From Arenimonas daejeonensis (GTDB lineage Bacteria > Pseudomonadota > Gammaproteobacteria > Xanthomonadales > Xanthomonadaceae): a stretch of 64,000 nucleotides of DNA. The notes under the pieces were generated by a model, which did not search any database, was not told the origin of the DNA, and worked only from the letters and a program-made list of their open reading frames with translations. The translations under genes were made by a program, and so were the position numbers. Positions 1-8,916 of this stretch are shown in pieces. The stretch spans positions 124,001 to 188,000 of the forward strand of contig NZ_CP042453.1 of the NCBI RefSeq assembly GCF_007993735.1, written 5' to 3'. Numbering within the stretch: position 1 is the stretch's first letter; the number at the start of each line of letters is the position of its first letter.

Positions 1-1271
1 TTGGGCACGGCTTCGGTCAGCACTTCATGGCCTTCGCCGGTCACCAGCACGTCGTCCTCGATGCGGATGCCGATGCCCTGCCACCTGGCGGCCACGCCCT
101 TGGTGCCGGGTGCGATGTACAGGCCGGGCTCGATGGTGAAGACCATGCCGGGCTCGAGGTCGCGGTAGTCGCCGGCGAGCTTGTATTCGCCGACGTCGTG
201 CACGTCCAGGCCCAGCCAGTGTCCGGTCTTGTGCATGTAGAACTTCTTGTAGGCAGCCGACGCCAGCGCCGACTTGAGCGTGCCCTTGAGCAGGCCCAGG
301 GACAATAGGCCGTCCGTCAGGGTTTCCACCGCGGCGTCGTGGCCGGCGATCCAGGGCTGGCCCGGGCGCGCCTTCGCGAGTGCCGCGTCCTGTGCGCGCA
401 GCACGAGTTCGTACAGCGCGCGCTGCTCCTTCGAATACCTTCCGTTCACCGGCCAGGTGCGGGTGATGTCGGAGGCATAACCGGCGTATTCGGCGCCGGC
501 GTCGCACAGCAGCAGGTCGCCGTCGGCGATCGGCCCGTTGTTGGCGCGATAGTGCAGCACGCAGGCGTTGGCACCGGCGCCGACGATGGGTTCGTACGCG
601 GCCACGGCATCGTTCCTGCGGTACACGTACTGCAATGCCGCTTCGACCTCGTATTCACGGCCACCGGCACGGGTGGCGCGCATCGCCGCCACCTGCGCCT
701 CGCAGGCGATGGCGGCGGCGCGGCGCATCAGCTTGAGTTCGGCCGGGCTCTTGAACAGGCGCAGCTCGTGCAGCAGGTGGCCGAGCTCGAGGAATTCATG
801 CGGCGGCTGGGCGCCGTGCCGCACCTGCGAGCGCACGCGGTTGACCCAGCCGATCAGTTTGAGATCGAACTCGGTGTCGCGGCCGAAGTGGTAGTACACG
901 CGCGAACGGCCTTCCAGCAGACCCGGCAGGATCTCGTCCAGGTCGGCGATCGGGTAGGCGTCGTCGAAACCAAACGCCTCGACCGCCCCCTCCGGTCCGG
1001 CGCGCGGACCGTCCCAGGCCTCGCGCTCGGGATCGCGTTCGCGGCAGAACAGCAGGGCCTCGCCGTGTTTGCGGCCCGGCACCAGCACCAGCACGGCTTC
1101 GGGCTCGGGAAAACCGCTGAGGTACCAGAAGTCGCTGTCCTGGCGGTAGGGATAGTGGGTGTCGTGGCTGCGGATGCGCAGCGGCGCGCTGGGCAGGATC
1201 AGGATCGCGTCCTGGTCCGCCATGCGCATCAGCTGTTTGCGGCGGCGGGCGAACTCGGCCGGCTTGATCAT
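1..1271 (-). CDS. pepP: Xaa-Pro aminopeptidase, 3' end cut by window edge
   Basis: Aminopeptidase P, a cytosolic dinuclear-metal M24B peptidase that removes N-terminal residues preceding proline. From the ATG at 1271, 423 codons are visible, so only the extreme C-terminus is missing compared with the roughly 440-residue E. coli enzyme. An AMP_N domain fills about residues 1-130 and the creatinase-fold catalytic domain follows. The expected metal ligands are present: Asp in LLCDAGAEYAG, Asp in SDITRTWP, His in KTGHWLGLDVHD, Glu in FTIEPGLY and Glu in IRIEDDVL. The gene starts 8 bp after ygfB, the same order as E. coli ygfB-pepP-ubiH, which suggests one operon continuing to the left. No frameshift is seen in this copy. 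Confidence 0.96.
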   Translation of the reverse strand, partial: MIKPAEFARRRKQLMRMADQDAILILPSAPLRIRSHDTHYPYRQDSDFWYLSGFPEPEAVLVLVPGRKHGEALLFCRERDPEREAWDGPRAGPEGAVEAFGFDDAYPIADLDEILPGLLEGRSRVYYHFGRDTEFDLKLIGWVNRVRSQVRHGAQPPHEFLELGHLLHELRLFKSPAELKLMRRAAAIACEAQVAAMRATRAGGREYEVEAALQYVYRRNDAVAAYEPIVGAGANACVLHYRANNGPIADGDLLLCDAGAEYAGYASDITRTWPVNGRYSKEQRALYELVLRAQDAALAKARPGQPWIAGHDAAVETLTDGLLSLGLLKGTLKSALASAAYKKFYMHKTGHWLGLDVHDVGEYKLAGDYRDLEPGMVFTIEPGLYIAPGTKGVAARWQGIGIRIEDDVLVTGEGHEVLTEAVP

Positions 1272-1279
1272 GGCGGCGC

Positions 1280-1831
1280 TCAGTTGAGCTTGCGGCGGTG
1301 CCGGGGTCCCAGCACGCAGTCGCTGTGCAGCAGCATCACCGCCACGCGGACGAATTCGGAGACCTCTTCCAGCGCGTCCTCGTCGGCTTCCGGATCCTCG
1401 TAGCTCAGGTCGCTGGCGGCGATGCGGGCGAGATCCGCCAGCGCTTCCTCCGACTCTTCGGACAGGGGCGGCTTGGCGCCGGCGGCCAGGCCGAAGCCGC
1501 CAAGGAAGCCCCGGCCCCAGGCCAGCAGGCCATCGCCGCGCTCGCTGACCGGCCGGTCTTCGGGCGGCAGCAGCAGCTCGAACTCGAAGTCGGGTGATTC
1601 CAGCTGGCGGGTGCTGGCGAGGTACAGGCGATCCAGCGGTCCATCGGTTTCCGGCGCCGACAGCAGCGGGTCGGACATCACCTGGGCGAACCAGGTCCGC
1701 CGGTCGTGCTTGCCGCCGCCCGACAGGTAACCGCACAGCGAACCGTGCAGTTCGGACGGCTCGAGGCCGGCTTCCAGGCTGCGCAGCTCGGCGGCAATCT
1801 CGGCGTGGTCGGGCAGCAGGGGTTCGGACAT
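1280..1831 (-). CDS. ygfB: YgfB/YecA-family (UPF0149) protein
   Basis: A 183-residue UPF0149 family protein. The family is small, alpha-helical and acidic, and its biochemical role is not firmly established. Recognisable family features are the SELHGSLCGYLSGGG segment near residues 27-41, the central GRGFLGGFGLA stretch and the acidic tail with EVSEFVRVAVMLLHSDC. I chose the ATG at 1831 (MSEPLLPDHAEI) because the reading frame upstream to 1903 has no family similarity. It is followed after 8 bp by pepP, the conserved gammaproteobacterial order, so the two are probably co-transcribed. The protein has no signal peptide and should be cytosolic. Confidence 0.9.
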   Translation of the reverse strand: MSEPLLPDHAEIAAELRSLEAGLEPSELHGSLCGYLSGGGKHDRRTWFAQVMSDPLLSAPETDGPLDRLYLASTRQLESPDFEFELLLPPEDRPVSERGDGLLAWGRGFLGGFGLAAGAKPPLSEESEEALADLARIAASDLSYEDPEADEDALEEVSEFVRVAVMLLHSDCVLGPRHRRKLN

Positions 1832-1953
1832 GGGATCGGTGCCGTGAAGGTGCCGGCATTCTAGCAAGGCCGGACAGGCCGCTTGTGGCGGTGTTAGCGC
1901 CACCCTACACTGCCCCGGATAGCACGGATCGAATCAGGGGACCTCCGGGCCTA

Positions 1954-4262
1954 ATGGCGCAGCGGCGAAACAGGGTCAAGAGTCGGGCAGCCAGGAGGGT
2001 TGCCTGCGCTGCGTCCGTTCTTGGATCGCCTTTCGCAGCGGCCGCCCCGGCCACCGTTTCACCGGACTGGAGCTGGGTGCTGCAGGGGGTGCTGCTGGCG
2101 ATCGCGCTGTTCCTCAGCTGGCTGCTGTGGCGGGTCTGGAGCCAGCGCCGGCGCCAGGAAAAATCCCTGCTCGGCGAGATCCGCGAACGCGAGGAGCGCC
2201 TGAACCTGGCGCTCTGGGGCTCGGGCGACGAGTTCTGGGACTGGAACATCCGCGACAACAGCCTGTACCGCCTGGGCGCCAACCAGCTGCTGGGCCAGGG
2301 CAGTCGCGAGGAGATGAGCACCGACGACTGGCGCACGCACTCCATCCACCCGGAGGACCTGCCGCGGGTGCAGAAACTGCTGCAGGAACACATCGTCGGC
2401 CACAGTGACGTATTCGAGTCCGAACACCGCATCCGCAACGCGCGCGGCGAATGGGTCTGGGTGCGTTCGCGCGGCAAGGTGGTCGAACGCGACTCCAGCG
2501 GCAGCCCGCTGCGCATGGCCGGCACCGCCCGCGACATCACCATCATCCGCCGCGCCGAACGCGAACGCCGCGTGGCGCTGGAAGTGCTGCGTTCGATGAG
2601 TGAAGCGGTGGCGGTGATCGACCTGGATTTCCGCTTCATCTCGGTCAATCCGGCCTTCTCGCGCATCACCGGTTACAGCGAAGAGGAAGTGATCGGCCAG
2701 AACAGCCGCCTGCTCGATTCCAGCCAGCACAGCGCCGAGTTCTACCGCCGGGTGCGCGACGTGCTGGAACGCACCGGGCACTGGGCAGGCGAGATGTGGC
2801 AGCGGCGCAAGGACGGCGAGGAGTTCCTGGGCTGGATCGAGATGAGCGAGGTGCGCGACGCCATGGGCCTGCGCAGCCACTTCGTCGCCGTGGTCAACGA
2901 CATCACCGACAAGAAGCGCGCCGAGCAGGAACTGCGCTACCTGGCCAACTACGACACGCTGACCGGCCTGCCGAACCGCGCGCTGCTGAGCGAACGCCTG
3001 GGCCGGGCGATCGTGCGGGCGCGCCGGCAGGAAACCCGGGTGGCGGTGCTGTTCCTCGACCTCGACCGGTTCAAGGACATCAACGACTCCCTCGGCCACG
3101 CCGCCGGCGACCGCCTGCTCAAGGCAGCGGCGACGCGCCTGCAGGCCACGGTCGGCGCCTCCGACACCGTCGCGCGCCTGGGCGGCGACGAGTTCACCGT
3201 GGTGCTGGAGGACGTGGAGTCGATCCCGGCGGTCGAGCGCATGGCGCGCGAGATCCTCACCGCGTTCTCGATGCCGCTGGAAGTGGACGAGCGCCATGAC
3301 GTCTCGATCACGCCGTCGCTGGGCATCAGCCTTTACCCCGACCACGCCCTGGTGCCGACCGACCTGCTGAAGTTCGCCGACACCGCGATGTACCAGGCCA
3401 AGGCCGAGGGCCGGAACACCTATCAGATCTACAACGAGACCATGGACGCGGAGTCGCGCCGGCGCGCCACCGTGCTGGCTTCGCTGCGCAAGGCGCTGGA
3501 CCGCGGCGAGTTCCGCCTCGTGTACCAGCCGCGCATGGCCCTGGCCGACGGCCGCATCACCGGCGTCGAGTCGCTGCTGCGCTGGCACAGCGCCGAGCTG
3601 GGCGAGATCCCGCCGACCGTGTTCATCCCGCTGGCCGAAGAATCGGGCCTGATCCTGCAGATCGGCGACTGGGTGCTCAGCGAGGCGCTGCAGACCCTCA
3701 AGCGCTGGCGCAGCCACGGCCTGAACGAGATCTCGATCGGCGTGAACGTGTCGGTGCTGCAGCTGCTGCGCGGCAACCTGCCCGAACAGCTGCGCAACAT
3801 GATCCACGAACTGGGCGTGCCCGCGAACCGCATCGAGCTGGAAGTCACCGAGTCCATGGTGATGCAGAACGCCGAGCAGACCACCCACGTGCTCAACGAG
3901 CTGCGCAAGTTGGGCGTCACCCTGGCGATCGACGACTTCGGCACCGGCTATTCCTCGCTGGTGTACCTGAAGCGGCTGCCGATCGACACGCTGAAGATCG
4001 ACAAGGAATTCATCGGCGATCTTACCCGCGACCCGGACGACGAGGCGATCACCGCCACCGTCATCACCATGGGCCACTCCTGGGCCTGAACGTGATCGCC
4101 GAGGGCGTGGAAAGCGAGCAGCAGCTGAGCTACCTGCGCGAACAGGGCTGCGACGAGATCCAGGGCTTCTGGCTGTCGCCGCCGCTGGACGCGCACCGCT
4201 GCCTGGCCTTCATCCGCAGCTGGCAGCCGAGCACCGTGGCGGCCATCCCGGCGCCGTATTGA
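1954..4262 (+). CDS. membrane-anchored PAS-PAS-GGDEF-EAL c-di-GMP protein (one frameshift near 4079)
   Basis: Predicted cyclic-di-GMP metabolising sensor of about 769 residues. From the ATG at 1954 there is a short N-terminus with a transmembrane helix (about residues 43-62), two PAS domains (about 80-200 and 205-325), a GGDEF domain with intact RLGGDEF near residue 411, and an EAL domain starting near residue 505. The GGDEF domain lacks the RxxD inhibitory site (GASD is found there). The EAL signature reads ESL in GVESLLRW but keeps the Glu, and the downstream DDFGTGYSSL and KIDKEFI motifs are intact. A missing C at 4079 (ACTCCTGGG for ACTCCCTGGG) ends the frame at 4089; restoring it gives GHSLGLNVIAEGVES and a natural stop at 4260-4262. 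The start could lie elsewhere, because the open frame continues antisense into ygfB. Confidence 0.88.
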
Positions 4263-4294
4263 CCGCATCCCCCGCCGCGCCTAAGGTGGCCGCG

Positions 4295-4516
4295 ATGAGC
4301 CAGAACGACCCCGTGTCCCAGCTCCAGGCCCTGGCCGAGCGCTTCGAGCGCCTGGCCGAGCAGCACCGTCGCCTGCTCGAGGAGAACCGCAGCCTGCGCC
4401 AGGGCCAGGAACAGCTGGTGGCCGAACGGGCCGCCCTGCTCAACAAGAATGAACAGGCCCGGTCCCGGGTCGAAGCCATGATCACGCGGCTCAAGTCGCT
4501 GGAGCACAACGCGTGA
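4295..4516 (+). CDS. small coiled-coil protein upstream of zapA (TIGR02449 type)
   Basis: A 73-residue protein that is almost entirely a charged coiled coil (heptad-like Leu in QLQALAERFERLAEQHRRLLEEN). Small proteins of this kind, described in the TIGR02449 family, lie directly upstream of zapA in Pseudomonas and Xanthomonas relatives, and by position are thought to be ZapB-like division accessory factors; that role is inference here. The ATG at 4295 is preceded by AAGGTGG at proper distance; an in-frame ATG-less extension to 4259 is less likely. Its stop codon overlaps the zapA GTG start (coordinates 4513-4516), indicating translational coupling. Confidence 0.78.
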   Translation: MSQNDPVSQLQALAERFERLAEQHRRLLEENRSLRQGQEQLVAERAALLNKNEQARSRVEAMITRLKSLEHNA

Positions 4517-4806
4517 GCGAGCCGGTCAACGTCAAGATCCTCGACCGCGAGTTCACCGTCGGCGTCGAACCGGACGAGCGCGAAAGCCTGATGGCGGCGG
4601 CGCACCTGCTGGACGCGCGCATGCGCGAGGTGCGCGGCAGCAACCGCATGGCCGCGCTCGACCGCGTGGCGGTGCTCACCGCACTGAACCTGGCGCACGA
4701 ACTGCTGCAGCTCAAGCAGGCCGCCGAGCAGCGGGACGTGGCCCTGAACCGGACGCTGGGCGAGCTGAACCGCAAGCTCGACGGCCTGTTCGATTCCCCG
4801 CGCTGA
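4513..4806 (+). CDS. zapA: cell division protein ZapA
   Basis: ZapA bundles FtsZ protofilaments at the division ring in the cytosol. The protein has 97 residues, close to the family length of about 100. It begins with the typical beta strands (EPVNVKILDREFTVGVEPDERESL), followed by helix MAAAHLLDARMREVRGSN and a long C-terminal coiled coil (LNLAHELLQLKQAAEQRD). It starts with GTG overlapping the preceding coiled-coil gene by 4 bp. The 6S RNA gene and the 5-formyltetrahydrofolate cyclo-ligase gene follow, the standard gammaproteobacterial order. Confidence 0.93.
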   Translation: MSEPVNVKILDREFTVGVEPDERESLMAAAHLLDARMREVRGSNRMAALDRVAVLTALNLAHELLQLKQAAEQRDVALNRTLGELNRKLDGLFDSPR

Positions 4807-4833
4807 TTTCACTATTTTTTTCGGCGGGCGGCT

Positions 4834-4839
4834 TATAAT
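4834..4839 (+). promoter_or_regulatory. -10 element (TATAAT) of the 6S RNA promoter
   Basis: A perfect consensus TATAAT lies at 4834-4839, about seven bases before the inferred 5' end of 6S RNA. A T-rich stretch at 4811-4820 occupies the -35 region, but no good TTGACA is present at 17-bp spacing. The strong -10 fits a highly transcribed sigma70 stable RNA gene. Confidence 0.7.
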
Positions 4840-4846
4840 CGCGCCG

Positions 4847-5027
4847 TCCTCTGCCGTGTTTGACAGCGTGCCTAACATTACGCCTTGTCCCATAAACACG
4901 ACCCGGGAATCCGCACCTTCCGCGGTGTGCATGTCCGCCCCGTTGCGGAAAGCCTGAAGCGGTGGTTCGGGTACCCACTTGATCCCTGGGATCAAGGTCG
5001 TTTCGTACGCATCGGCATGGTGGAGGA
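4847..5027 (+). ncRNA. ssrS: 6S RNA
   Basis: 6S RNA folds as a mimic of an open promoter and sequesters sigma70 RNA polymerase in stationary phase. The location between zapA and the 5-formyltetrahydrofolate cyclo-ligase gene is the canonical one. The closing stem can form between CCTC at the 5' end and GAGG at the 3' end. The diagnostic 3' segment is present: the GCGGAAAGCCTGAAGC block resembles the E. coli GAGAAGCCTTAAAACTGC region, and the CTTGATCCCTGGGATCAAG hairpin near 4978-4996 matches the E. coli CTTGAACC-AGGGTTCAAG hairpin. Length of about 181 nt agrees with 184 nt in E. coli. The ends are estimated. Its 3' end overlaps the likely start codon of the next gene. Confidence 0.87.
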
Positions 5028-5611
5028 ACTACTTCTGCAACCCACGCGCGCCCAACTCCGCGCCGACCTGCGCGCCCGCCGCGCAGCGCTCAGGCCCGGC
5101 GAACGCCTGGCCGCCGCCGACGCCGTCGCCCGCCACCTGGGCGAACGCGAAGACCTGCGCCAGCCCGGCTACGTCGGCGGCTACTGGGCCGTGAACGGCG
5201 AACTGCCCCTGCACGCGGTACAGCTGCGGCTGGCGCCCGGCCAGGTCTGGTGTCTGCCGGTCGTCCAGGCCGACGGCGGCCTTCGTTTCGCGCCCTGGCG
5301 CGCCGGCGACCCGCTCGAGCCCAACCGCTACGGCATCCCCGAACCCGCGACACAAACCACCCTGGCCCCGCAGGACCTGTCCCCTGGTGCTGCTGCCCCT
5401 GCTGGGGTTCGACCGTCGCGGCGGCCGGCTGGGCATGGGCGGCGGCTATTACGACCGGGCCTTCGCCTTCCGCCGCGACCGCCCCGCCCCGCCCCGCCTG
5501 GTCGGCATCGGCTTCGCCTGCCAGGAACTGCCGGACCTGGCCGCCGAAAGCTGGGACGTGGCCCTGGACGCCGTCGCCACCGAAGCCGCCTACCTGCCGA
5601 TCAGGGGATAA
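5017..5611 (+). CDS. 5-formyltetrahydrofolate cyclo-ligase (one frameshift near 5381)
   Basis: Converts 5-formyl-THF to 5,10-methenyl-THF with ATP, returning storage folate to the one-carbon pool (YgfA/Fau family, about 197 residues when repaired). The N-terminal helix with the substrate-binding basic patch (RAQLRADLRARRAAL) and the C-terminal LLPLLGFDRRGGRLGMGGGYYDRAF signature are clear. An extra C in TCCCCTGG at 5381-5384 shifts the frame; removing it joins QDLSLVLLPLLGF. ATG at 5017 lies inside the 3' end of 6S RNA; an in-frame CTG at 5035 with GGAGG eight bases before it is a possible alternative start. Co-location with 6S RNA is typical; in E. coli the two form one primary transcript. 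Confidence 0.88.
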
Positions 5612-5619
5612 TGCCGGCC

Positions 5620-6072
<453 letters not shown>

Positions 6073-6086
6073 ATTCCGGAGCCCCG

Positions 6087-6738
6087 ATGTCCCGCGACGC
6101 ACAGAAGAAACTCGCCGCCGAGAAGGCCTGGAATTCGTCGAAAACGGCACCGTGGTCGGCGTCGGCACCGGATCCACGGTGGCGTTCTTCATCGACGGGC
6201 TGGCGCGGATGAAGTCGCGCATCGAAGGTGCGGTGTCCAGTTCGGAACAGAGCACGCGCCAGCTGCAGTCGCACGGCATCCCGGTGTTCGACCTCAATGC
6301 GGTCGGGCCGCTGAAGCTCTACGTGGACGGCGCCGACGAGTGCGACCCGTACAACCGGTTGATCAAGGGCGGTGGCGCGGCGCTGACGCGCGAGAAGATC
6401 ATCGCGGCGGCCAGCGAGCGTTTCGTCTGCATCATCGACGAGGCCAAGCAGGTGGAACTGCTGGGCAAGTTCCCGTTGCCGGTGGAGGTGATCCCGATGG
6501 CGCGCAGCCACGTGGCGCGGGCGATCGCCGACATGGACGGGCAGCCGGTGTGGCGGGAAGGGTGGTCACCGACAACGGCAACTGGATCCTGGACGTGCAC
6601 AACTGGCGCATCCAGGACCCGGTGGCGCTGGAGGCACGGCTGAACCAGATCGTCGGCGTGGTGGCGAACGGCCTGTTCGCGGCACGTGCGGCCGATGACG
6701 TCATCATCAACGGTCTCGTGCGGGCGCCGCGCCCCTGA
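6087..6738 (+). CDS. rpiA: ribose-5-phosphate isomerase A (two frameshifts)
   Basis: Interconverts ribose-5-phosphate and ribulose-5-phosphate in the pentose phosphate pathway (217 residues when repaired, the usual length). Family motifs are present: [25 protein letters not shown] with the catalytic Asp/Glu, and [14 protein letters not shown]. Two single-base deletions break the frame. One is a missing C in GGCCTGG at about 6127, where KAL-EFVENG is expected. The other is a missing G in GAAGGGTGG at about 6560, where WREGVVTDNGN is expected. Two independent frameshifts in an essential-type gene, with perfect protein conservation either side, point to sequencing error rather than decay. ATG at 6087 is preceded by CCGGAG. 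Confidence 0.9.
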
Positions 6739-6750
6739 CCTGATGCTGGG

Positions 6751-7184
6751 CTTGCGCTCCCTTCGGGGCGCAAGAAGAACTGTCTTGCTCGTGTTCGATT
6801 GATCCGGCGTGCGCCGTCCCGCACACATAGGGGTCCCCGCCCGCCATTCGCAGCGGCGTCCTGCCCAGCGGATGGCGGCCGCTACGGCATCCTGCCTTCG
6901 CTTCGGCGACCCCTATGTGTGCAGGCCGACGCCACGACACATCTTCGCGGGCCGTTGAAACCCCGCTCGTGCCCTCCGGTCACGAAGAGCCCGGGATGTC
7001 GCAGGTTGCGAGCTCTCACGAACTCGATGGCCCGGCCCGGACGGTCCGCAGGTCGTCGTGCGTGAGGTCGCTTTCCGGGGCTTCGAAAACATGGACGTTT
7101 TCGAAGAGCCCCCATGGATGGGTTCACGGCGTCCCCGGAAAGCGACCTCACGTACGGCGGCCTATCGCCACGAACGATCCCGGC
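6751..7184 (+). repeat. structured interspersed repeat, copy A (full length)
   Basis: Fills the gap between rpiA and the next gene. It is nearly identical to 33318-33745 and, in part, to 55879-56062. It opens with a hairpin (CTTGCGC/GCGCAAG arms around 6751-6775). Next is a 15-bp perfect inverted repeat GCACACATAGGGGTC (6821-6835) with its complement at 6908-6922. The 3' part has a 20-bp perfect inverted repeat at 7061-7080 and 7133-7152, enclosing a 10-bp inverted repeat (CTTCGAAAAC, 7081-7090 and 7097-7106). No transposase or convincing protein is encoded; open frames across it are by-products of high GC. It may be a non-autonomous mobile element or a structured RNA. Confidence 0.85.
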
Positions 7185-7228
7185 ACACAAAACCATCTGC
7201 CAGCGAGCTATTGATCTACTCGGGAAGC

Positions 7229-8287
7229 TCAGGCCGGGGCGTTCGCCGCCAGCAGGCGCAGCATGGCGCCGAGACCACCGTGCAGCGCGCTCACCTCATA
7301 CCCCAGGCGCTTGAGCACGAACGCCGCGGCGGCCGAACGCTCGCCCGTGTTGCAGTACACGATCACCCGGCTGCCACCGGGCAGCACGCTGGCGACATCC
7401 TCGCGCAACCGGTACAGCGGCACGTTGATCGAACCGCCGATCGCACGCTGCGCGTGCTCCTCCGGCATGCGTACGTCCAGCAACACGGCACCGGCCTGCG
7501 CCAGGCGCGCGGCTTCGGCCGGCAGCACCCAGGACAACATCGGCGGCTTCAGCACCGCCTCGAAAGCGTCGCGCGACAGCCGCATCAGCTGGCCGCCCTG
7601 CATCATGCGCACCGTGGCGTTGCGCGGCAGGTTGGAAAGCAGCGCGTCCTCGCCGAAGGTATCGCCCTCGCGCAGGTAGGCCACGACCTGCGGCGCACCG
7701 TCGAGGTATTTGGAAACCGAGGCGGTGCCTTCGCGCACCACGTAGAAATAATCCGGCGGATCGCCCTCGCGCATCACGATCTCGCTGGGCTTGACCGTCA
7801 CCGGTTCGAACAACTGGAACATCTTCTCGATGTTGCCGGTCGGCAGCCGTGCGAAGGCCTGGCTGCGCAGCAGGCGGAACACCCAGTTGTTGCCGCCGGG
7901 CGAACCGCCGAAGTGGCGGTAGTTCTCGTCGCGGCTGAGCTGGTCCCAGGTGATCAGCTTTTCCAGGTAGCGGCGGTCGAGCCGCATGACGCGCGCCTTG
8001 CCGGACACCACCTTGGCGGTGAAGCGTCGCGGGACGGCGTCGTTCAGCGAATAACGCCCGTGCGGCGCACTGGCGATGTGGGCCACGCTGCGGCCGTCGG
8101 GATAGCTGCAGCGCAGCTCGCCGTCGAGCAGGTACACGGTGTCGTCGTCCAGGTCGCCGGCCTCGAACACGTTCTCGCCCCGCTGGTAGTCCGACACCAT
8201 GGCCTCGCGGGCCAGTTGTTCACGCGTTTCCGGGCGCAGGGTGTCGAGCTGGAACAGGCGGGCCAGTTCGGTGGCGGGGACGGGCAT
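7229..8287 (-). CDS. double cyclic-nucleotide-binding domain plus rhodanese protein
   Basis: A 352-residue fusion. Two cyclic-nucleotide-binding-like beta barrels occupy roughly residues 15-125 and 150-260; the second has GDTFGEDALLSNLPRNATV where a phosphate-binding cassette is expected. A C-terminal rhodanese domain (about 265-350) carries the active-site Cys in VIVYCNTGERSAAAAFVLKRLGY. Proteins of this build are thought to act as cytosolic sensors or sulfur-transfer enzymes; neither the ligand nor the substrate can be read from sequence. The chosen ATG at 8287 gives MPVPATELARLFQ and has CGGAG upstream; the frame is open to 8374, but that extension is not conserved-looking. It faces rpiA across repeat copy A. 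Confidence 0.8.
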   Translation of the reverse strand: MPVPATELARLFQLDTLRPETREQLAREAMVSDYQRGENVFEAGDLDDDTVYLLDGELRCSYPDGRSVAHIASAPHGRYSLNDAVPRRFTAKVVSGKARVMRLDRRYLEKLITWDQLSRDENYRHFGGSPGGNNWVFRLLRSQAFARLPTGNIEKMFQLFEPVTVKPSEIVMREGDPPDYFYVVREGTASVSKYLDGAPQVVAYLREGDTFGEDALLSNLPRNATVRMMQGGQLMRLSRDAFEAVLKPPMLSWVLPAEAARLAQAGAVLLDVRMPEEHAQRAIGGSINVPLYRLREDVASVLPGGSRVIVYCNTGERSAAAAFVLKRLGYEVSALHGGLGAMLRLLAANAPA

Positions 8288-8371
8288 GAAGGCGGCTCCG
8301 GGAGCGTGATGCCCCGAGTCTATCGCCGGTGACAGGATTGGGGTAGCGGCCGATCCGCCCCTGCTTCGGCC

Positions 8372-8402
8372 CAAATGAAAAGGGCCCCCTTTCGGGAGCC
8401 CT
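8372..8402 (-). terminator. rho-independent terminator of tRNA-Gln
   Basis: On the minus strand a 9-bp stem (AGGGCTCCC / GGGGGCCCT) with a GAAA tetraloop at 8381-8402 is followed by TTTTCATTT. It lies just past the 3' CCA of the tRNA and reads in the same direction. Confidence 0.85.
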
Positions 8403-8410
8403 GTTCAATT

Positions 8411-8484
8411 TGGCTGGGGGACTAGGATTCGAACCTAGATAGGCAGAGTCAGAGTCTGCAGTCCTACCATTAGACGATCCCCCA
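8411..8484 (-). tRNA. tRNA-Gln (anticodon CUG)
   Basis: A 74-nt cloverleaf on the minus strand with an encoded 3' CCA. The acceptor stem is UGGGGGA, the anticodon stem is GCAGA/UCUGC around loop CUCUGAC (anticodon CUG, reading CAG), and the T arm contains GGTTCGAATCC. It resembles E. coli tRNA-Gln through its unusual first base U and weak 1-72 pair. It is a single gene followed by its own terminator. Confidence 0.96.
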
Positions 8485-8514
8485 ATACGGGGTCGCCGCC
8501 AGACCTTGAAGCGA

Positions 8515-8907
8515 TTAGCGCTTCGAGAACTGGGTGGCGCGGCGGGCCTTGTGCAGGCCGACCTTCTTGCGCTCGACCTCGCGGGCGTCGCGGGTCATGA
8601 GGCCAGCCTTGCGCAGGTCCGGCTTCAGCGTCTCGTTGTACTCGACCAGCGCGCGGGCGATGCCCAGGCGGATGGCGCCGGCCTGGCCGGTGATGCCACC
8701 GCCCTCGACCGTGACGGTGATGTCGAACTTGTCGCCCATCTGGGTCACTTCAAGCGGCTGGCGCACGATCATGCGCGAGGTCTCGCGACCGAAGAACTCG
8801 TCGACCGGACGGCCGTTGACGACGATGGCGCCCTTGCCGGCGCGCAGGAACACGCGGGCGGTGGAGGACTTGCGACGGCCGGTGCCGTAGTTCTGCTGGA
8901 TAGCCAT
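8515..8907 (-). CDS. rpsI: 30S ribosomal protein S9 (uS9)
   Basis: Ribosomal protein uS9 of the small-subunit head, whose C-terminal tail reaches the P-site tRNA. At 130 residues it has the normal length. It shows the N-terminal [22 protein letters not shown] signature, the [10 protein letters not shown] segment and the basic C-terminal tail ending [17 protein letters not shown], with the terminal Lys-Arg expected near tRNA. It is preceded by rplM with a 9-bp gap, the standard bacterial operon. The reading frame is intact. Confidence 0.97.
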   Translation of the reverse strand: MAIQQNYGTGRRKSSTARVFLRAGKGAIVVNGRPVDEFFGRETSRMIVRQPLEVTQMGDKFDITVTVEGGGITGQAGAIRLGIARALVEYNETLKPDLRKAGLMTRDAREVERKKVGLHKARRATQFSKR

Positions 8908-8916
8908 GTGTATGCC

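Noticed and set aside
2059..4077. A 672-codon open frame on the minus strand opposite the GGDEF-EAL gene
   Set aside because: Antisense shadow of a high-GC coding region; composition is biased towards Ala/His/Gln/Arg and no domain is recognisable, whereas the plus strand has clear PAS, GGDEF and EAL motifs.
6707..7196. Short open frames inside repeat copy A and the matching one in copy B (for example a peptide with [14 protein letters not shown])
   Set aside because: They lie within the inverted repeats, differ in their flanks between copies and have no start signals; they look like products of the repeat sequence.
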